Source of the DNA: Flavisphingomonas formosensis
Lineage (GTDB): Bacteria > Pseudomonadota > Alphaproteobacteria > Sphingomonadales > Sphingomonadaceae
Direction: 5' to 3'
Assembly (NCBI RefSeq): GCF_009755815.1
Contig: NZ_WRPK01000005.1
Span: 124,001 to 188,000 of the forward strand
DNA: 64,000 nt
Position numbers and translations under genes: made by a program. Positions 59,440-64,000 of the stretch are shown here, one piece after another (the stretch's first letter is position 1; each line of letters starts with the position of its first letter). The notes under the pieces were generated by a model. It had not been told where the DNA came from. It did not search any database and worked only from the letters and a program-made list of their open reading frames with translations.

Positions 59440-59897
59440 TCAGTAACCCCCAGAAGGACGCACTTCGCACGCCCGGACGGACTGTCGGGCAAACCTCCGG
59501 CGAAGCGCCGCTCCGCCGCCAGGCAAGGAATAAGCGAGGCTGTCATGGGCGCCGTAGGGGCGATTTTCGGGAAGCGTGCATAAGCGATTCCGCAAGGGAA
59601 AGATGTTCGGTAGATGCCCGGTCGTGTCGAAGGAAGGCGGCAATCGTCATATGATTATGTGGAGTTCGAAAGACCCGGATGGGCCTGAAGATCTTGGCAG
59701 AGGACCAAGGCGCACGATCATGTCTGCGAACGATCTTTCCGGCCGTCAGTCGAGGCGATTCGTCGCCGCGCAAGACCGTGAGTTCCATTTCGATTGGTGG
59801 CCGAGCATCCGGCCGTCAGCGGCGCTGCAGCGGCAGAGCGACGTGTGTCTCATCTCCGCCGTTTGAACTGTGTGGACGCAGGTTGTAGACCGATGCG
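59440..59897. other. Divergent promoter region
   Basis: About 460 bp between the hydantoinase gene (minus) and the MalT-like regulator (plus). Frames present (e.g. 59576-59866 on plus) show no domain or ribosome-binding site and are not called. A lower-GC stretch near 59640-59670 (GTCATATGATTATGTGGAG) may contain promoter elements. Both flanking transcripts should start here. Confidence 0.45.
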
Positions 59898-62348
59898 ATG
59901 CAAGCGAAGGACCGGGGTAGTGTTCGAGGCGACGGCTGGCTGATACGGAGCCGGTTGCGACCTCCCGGCAATCTTTCGCACCTTCCGACCTACCGGTCGG
60001 CAGTGCGGCAGGCTGAGCAAGGCGAGCCGAGCCGTGTCGCTGTGGTTGGTCCTCCCGGCTTCGGCAAGACGTGTCTGCTCGCTGCATGGCACGCGCTCGC
60101 GGAAGAGCAGGGTCTTGCAGCCGCCTGGTTCAAGTGCGATCCGCATGACGACGCAGCGGGCGCACTGGCCTATATTGCAGCCGGCCTTGGTGCCCATTTC
60201 GATGCAGTTGCGGAGGAGACCGGCGGCGACATCGTCCGGACGCTCCAGGCGCTGATCGCTTCCATCGACGGGCGGCAGGGGCCTTGTCATCTTTTCATCG
60301 ACGACTTTCTGGCCAGTTCGGAAGCGGTCCGCAGCGAAGTGTTGTATCCGCTGTTGAGGCTGGCGCCCAAGCATCTGCGCATCGTGCTGACCTTGGAACA
60401 GATGCCGGCTGCGATCGAGCGCTATGTCGATCATGTCGTCGATCGACGCATATTGCGTTTCGGACTGGAAGATGTGCGGGCCCTGTGCGGCCGTGGCGTC
60501 ACCGCGCATCGGGCGCGAGCGATATTGCGGCAGTCTCAGGGATGGCCTGCTCTCGCCGCGATGCTGATCGACCAATATCGTCGCACGGGCGCCGACGCAC
60601 GTCCTGCTCGATTCGTTCGCACGCGCCTGATGCCATTTCTTTCGCAGGAGGATATCGTCGCGGTTCGGCATCTTGCCTCGATCGACGCTTTCGATCTCAA
60701 TCTTGCTCGGCTGGTCGCAACCGACGCAGTGATCGAGAGGCTGATCGAACTGGGGGTCGTCGCGCCCGTCTCTCATCGGGATGCGCGTGGCTATGTGGTC
60801 AATCCCATGCTGGCGGCTCTGCTGGTCGGTCGCGAACCCGAAGAAGCGGGGTCGGTGAAAGCACGTGCCGCGAGGGACTTGCTGGCCCGTCGTCACTTCG
60901 TCGCCGCAACCCGGCTAGCTGTCGAGATCGGCGACGAAGAGCTGTTGACGGATATTATCGACGCTTGCGATCCCGTTTCGACTTTTCTGGGTCAAGGCAT
61001 CGCCCCGCTGGAGCGGATAGTGGCGCTCATTCCGCCGGACATGGCTCGCCGCAATCTTCAGGTCTCCTGCGCTGCGCTCGTGGCCTTGCTGAAGACGGGC
61101 CATCTCAGGCAGGCGCGCGCGATATTCGGGGACGTGGAGACCCGGTTCGCCTCCGTGCTGAGCGCGCAGGACATCTCGCCTAAATTGCAGGTCCAGGTGC
61201 TGATCGCGAAGTCACTGCTCAATATTCATCAGGGGCGCGACATATCTGAGGAGGATTATCGCGCATTGGGCGCTCTGGCTGGTCGCATGAGCGGTGAGAT
61301 CGGGTTGCTCGAAACGGTCGCTGCGATGTTGCGCACGCACATGCATCAGATATTCGGGGAACTGTCCGCTGCGCGGCGATCTGCCGAACATGGCGTCAGG
61401 GCGTCGATGGGAGGGGCCGGACGCTATGCGACTTTCTTCCATTATTTCGACATTGCGGTGATAGATGGAGTTCAGGGGCGAAGGCAGGAGGCCCGGGCGG
61501 AACTTGCCCGAATTTCGTCGGCGTATCGGGACATTTTGCGGCTCGATCCGCGCATCGCCGTAATACGCGACGCGTTCCGCATCGAGCTGGAGCATGAGGA
61601 TGATCCTGGCGATCTGGGCGAAGCCGGGCGGCTGCGCACGATCTGCCGTAAACTGCCCACGCTCGAGGGCTGGCCCGACGTCTTTTATGCGGCCTATAGG
61701 ACCTATTCCGAGAAGCTGTTCCTGGCCGGAGATACCGCGGGAGCGCTGGCCCTGCTCGACGCGGGGTCGGACTATGCCCGGCGGGAGGATGTCGCGCCGC
61801 TGTTGTTCGTGCTGGATCATCAGCGGGCACTCATCGCTGTGATGGCCGGGCAAATCGCCTTGGCGCAGATGACGCTCGAGCCCTATCGCGGCCAGACGGT
61901 TGCAGCGGTCGCGAAGCGGCCGTGGCGCGAGATCGAGGTGTGCGTCGAAGCACGTGCCGCGATGGCGACGCACCGGCCGGATCCGACATTCGCTCGTCTG
62001 CTCGCGATGGCGCGGCGGCATGCTCAGCAGCACGGCAACATGCGTCTCGGCGAGCGATGCGGGCTGCTGTCGAGAAAGGGCGCTCGCGGCCTCCGCCTGA
62101 CGATCGAGGCGCAGGCTGCGCCCGATCGCCCCGCGGAGGAGGGGATGCTCGCGCACCTGCTTACTCCGAGATCTCGAGAGGTGATCGCCAAGCTCAGGGA
62201 CGGGCTGACCGACAAGGAGATCGGTATAGCGCTGGGGATTTCACCCCACGGCGTGCGTTACCATCTCAAGCGGGCCTATGCCCAGATGCATGTCGAGACG
62301 CGGGCGCAGGCGCTGCTCAAGGCGGGAGAAGCTGGTCTTCTCGCCTGA
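59898..62348 (+). CDS. MalT-like (LAL-type) LuxR-family regulator
   Basis: An 816-residue regulator with an N-terminal P-loop ATPase (Walker A VVGPPGFGKTCLLAAW at about residues 48-63, Walker B HLFIDDF near 132). A long helical TPR-like middle and a C-terminal LuxR-type helix-turn-helix follow (LTPRSREVIAKLRDGLTDKE, IGIALGISPHGVRYHLKRAY). LAL/MalT regulators bind an inducer and ATP and then activate promoters. It lies between the hydantoinase operon and a TonB receptor gene and probably controls one or both. The inducer is unknown. Length and architecture are normal for the family. Confidence 0.9.
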   Translation: MQAKDRGSVRGDGWLIRSRLRPPGNLSHLPTYRSAVRQAEQGEPSRVAVVGPPGFGKTCLLAAWHALAEEQGLAAAWFKCDPHDDAAGALAYIAAGLGAHFDAVAEETGGDIVRTLQALIASIDGRQGPCHLFIDDFLASSEAVRSEVLYPLLRLAPKHLRIVLTLEQMPAAIERYVDHVVDRRILRFGLEDVRALCGRGVTAHRARAILRQSQGWPALAAMLIDQYRRTGADARPARFVRTRLMPFLSQEDIVAVRHLASIDAFDLNLARLVATDAVIERLIELGVVAPVSHRDARGYVVNPMLAALLVGREPEEAGSVKARAARDLLARRHFVAATRLAVEIGDEELLTDIIDACDPVSTFLGQGIAPLERIVALIPPDMARRNLQVSCAALVALLKTGHLRQARAIFGDVETRFASVLSAQDISPKLQVQVLIAKSLLNIHQGRDISEEDYRALGALAGRMSGEIGLLETVAAMLRTHMHQIFGELSAARRSAEHGVRASMGGAGRYATFFHYFDIAVIDGVQGRRQEARAELARISSAYRDILRLDPRIAVIRDAFRIELEHEDDPGDLGEAGRLRTICRKLPTLEGWPDVFYAAYRTYSEKLFLAGDTAGALALLDAGSDYARREDVAPLLFVLDHQRALIAVMAGQIALAQMTLEPYRGQTVAAVAKRPWREIEVCVEARAAMATHRPDPTFARLLAMARRHAQQHGNMRLGERCGLLSRKGARGLRLTIEAQAAPDRPAEEGMLAHLLTPRSREVIAKLRDGLTDKEIGIALGISPHGVRYHLKRAYAQMHVETRAQALLKAGEAGLLA

Positions 62349-62466
62349 ACTGATGACCCCTGCCAAACTCTTATATACCCCCTACTAACGAAGAAATGAC
62401 CCCTACCAATGATCTGCATGGCCATCCGCCTTCGCGTCGGTGAAGCTTCGCCGCAGAAAAGGGGAA

Positions 62467-64000
62467 ATGACCATGATCGTCAGACACCGATTTGGATTGC
62501 TGCTGGCCGGGGTTTCCATGCTTGTCGTCCCGGCGCTCGCACGGGCGGCCGACGCTGAGGGTGTCGGTGAAATCATCGTCACCGCACAGAAGCGCGCGGA
62601 ACGGCTCAGCGACGTACCAATCTCGATCACGGCCGCCTCCGGCGAGCAGCTGCGCGAGCAGAACATCACGGCTTCCAACGGGCTTGCAAAGGCCGTCCCC
62701 AATCTGACGGTGACGGACTACGGCAACCCGACCACTACATTCTTCACCTTGCGCGGCGTTTCGCAATTCGATTTCAGCGATCACCAGGAATCGCCGGTGG
62801 CGGTGTTCTCGGATGGATCCTACATCCCTTATCTCGGTGCCATCGGCGCCAATCTGTTCGATCTGGAACGGGTCGAGGTGCTGCGCGGGCCGCAGGGTAC
62901 GCTGTTCGGGCGCAACGCGACCGGGGGCGTCATCCAGCTGGTGAGCGTGAAGCCGACGGCGGAACTTAGCGGCTACGGGCAATTCTCCTACGGCAATTAT
63001 AACGCGGTTCGCGCCGAGGGTGCGATCAGCGGACCGATCGGTGGCGGTGTGCTGGCACGGCTGAGCGTCGTAAAGGACAGTCACGACGGCTATTACAAGA
63101 ATCTCGCCGAGTCTGGCCGCAAGGGCGACGGCAACAATGTCAGCGCCCGGGGTCAGCTTTACAAGGATTTCGGCGACGGCAACGACGTCAGCCTGATCAC
63201 GCGTTACTCGCATGACAAGGTGAGCACCATTCCGGCGCGGGCCAGTGCCAGTTATCCCGATCCGAAGACGGGACTTTACGTCAGCGGCAACGGCGCGGAG
63301 TTTGCTGCTTTCTGTTCCTCTTATTTCGGAACGACGGTCGGCGCGGACGCCACCGACTGTGTGAGCGGCGACGTCGAAACCGGCAATCCCTATGATATCT
63401 CGCACAACCGCCGCGGAGGCGGTCTCGACCGCACGACCTATGGCGGCACGCTGACCATCAACCTGAAATTGGCCGATACGGTAACGCTCACCGCGCTGAC
63501 CACTTACGATCGGCTGAAGAAGGATTATGAAAATGAGGATTCGGATGCGACTTCGGCCGATATCCTGGCTTTCAACCAATATGCCCGGTCTCGCGACATC
63601 GCGCAGGAACTGCGCATAGCGGGCAAGCAGGATTGGGGGCAATGGCTCGTCGGCGCCTATTATCTCTCGATCAAGGGCCGATATTCCAGTGGCTTCTCCT
63701 TTTTTCCGAGCGACCCGACGTCATCAGCGCTGATCGCCAATCACTGGACCCTCGACAACGACGCCTATGCGATCTTCGGACAGGGCGAATGGAAGGTCGC
63801 GCCCGGGCTGCGGCTGATCGGTGGTCTGCGCTATACGTGGGACAGGAAACGTTTCGATTATCGCGCCTCCTGCTCGGGCGAGGGTTGCGTGCCCTTCGGC
63901 ATGGACGACCCCTCCATCGTGCAGGGCACCGGCTATTATGAGGGCATTGCCGGCGCGCGGCCCGATCGCAAGTCTGGCAATTGGGACGGCAAGATCCAGC
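62467..64000 (+). CDS. TonB-dependent receptor, C-terminus outside window
   Basis: The frame from ATG 62467 (MTMIVRHRFGLLLAGVSMLV) is open to the window end, giving about 511 residues. A signal peptide ends near ALARAAD. The plug begins EIIVTAQKRAERLSDVPISI and has LRGPQGTLFGRNATGG; barrel strands follow (SGYGQFSYGNYNAVRAEGAI). AAAAGGGGAA precedes the start. Full receptors of this type are 700-800 residues. It follows the MalT-like regulator by about 120 bp in the same direction. Import of a ligand linked to the neighbouring catabolic genes is plausible but not shown. Confidence 0.95.
   Translation, partial: MTMIVRHRFGLLLAGVSMLVVPALARAADAEGVGEIIVTAQKRAERLSDVPISITAASGEQLREQNITASNGLAKAVPNLTVTDYGNPTTTFFTLRGVSQFDFSDHQESPVAVFSDGSYIPYLGAIGANLFDLERVEVLRGPQGTLFGRNATGGVIQLVSVKPTAELSGYGQFSYGNYNAVRAEGAISGPIGGGVLARLSVVKDSHDGYYKNLAESGRKGDGNNVSARGQLYKDFGDGNDVSLITRYSHDKVSTIPARASASYPDPKTGLYVSGNGAEFAAFCSSYFGTTVGADATDCVSGDVETGNPYDISHNRRGGGLDRTTYGGTLTINLKLADTVTLTALTTYDRLKKDYENEDSDATSADILAFNQYARSRDIAQELRIAGKQDWGQWLVGAYYLSIKGRYSSGFSFFPSDPTSSALIANHWTLDNDAYAIFGQGEWKVAPGLRLIGGLRYTWDRKRFDYRASCSGEGCVPFGMDDPSIVQGTGYYEGIAGARPDRKSGNWDGKIQ

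Noticed and set aside
59576-59866. 96-residue plus-strand frame in the divergent promoter region
   Set aside because: No ribosome-binding site or recognisable pattern; it lies where both flanking promoters are expected.
1-64000. CRISPR array or rRNA operon
   Set aside because: No regularly spaced direct repeats and no rRNA-like sequence were seen in the window.

Overview
The window looks like accessory DNA from a GC-rich alphaproteobacterium, most likely a sphingomonad (order Sphingomonadales). The reasons are TonB-dependent receptors with the EIVVTAQKR-type N-terminus, luxI genes followed by phytanoyl-CoA-dioxygenase-like genes, and a plasmid/ICE backbone of DUF736, DUF932, DUF2493, ParB, MobF relaxase and TraD-type coupling protein genes. 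This assignment is inferred from gene content only.

Layout. (1) 1-8.4 kb: a catabolic/uptake island with a YtcJ-like amidohydrolase (cut by the window edge), a TonB receptor, a LysR regulator, two NTF2/SnoaL-fold proteins, an APC permease and an aldehyde dehydrogenase. (2) 8.6-10.2 kb: a frameshifted SRPBCC gene and decayed DNA. (3) 10.2-19.7 kb: a quorum-sensing region with two paralogous luxI / dioxygenase / winged-helix modules (one with a luxR, one without), XRE and GntR regulators, and two paralogous ~60-residue proteins. The modules are separated by remnants of IS66, IS3, IS1182-like and IS5 elements. (4) 19.9-36.0 kb: mobile-element backbone (Toprim protein, ParB, patatin-like protein, DUF932, DUF5983, DUF736, DUF2493 twice, DUF6117, TraC-like), interrupted by a RES/Xre toxin-antitoxin pair and by a junction that truncates a DUF3800 gene and an AAA ATPase gene against each other. 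(5) 36.5-41.3 kb: cargo that looks defence-like, with a nuclease-fold plus Fic pair, a membrane/coiled-coil protein and a second nuclease-fold protein. (6) 41.7-49.6 kb: transfer and integration genes (RHH protein, coupling protein, MobF relaxase, lytic transglycosylase, frameshifted serine recombinase). These end exactly in the 3' half of a tRNA-Glu gene, which I read as the element's attachment site. No VirB2-B11 genes are present, so the mating pore must lie outside the window or be absent. (7) 49.8-64 kb: chromosomal-side catabolic cluster.

The most notable content is region 7. A secreted histidine-ammonia-lyase-like protein that lacks the MIO-forming Ala-Ser-Gly triad (ergothionase-like), a DUF917 desulfurase, a urocanase-like hydratase, an MFS carrier, and a convergent hydantoinase/N-carbamoyl-amino-acid amidohydrolase pair together match, step by step, the known five-enzyme route from ergothioneine through thiourocanate, thiohydantoin propionate, hydantoin propionate and N-carbamoylglutamate to glutamate. 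A SAM methyltransferase (possible S-methylation variant), a MalT-like regulator and a TonB receptor flank it. The substrate is inferred from family combination and key-residue differences and has not been measured.
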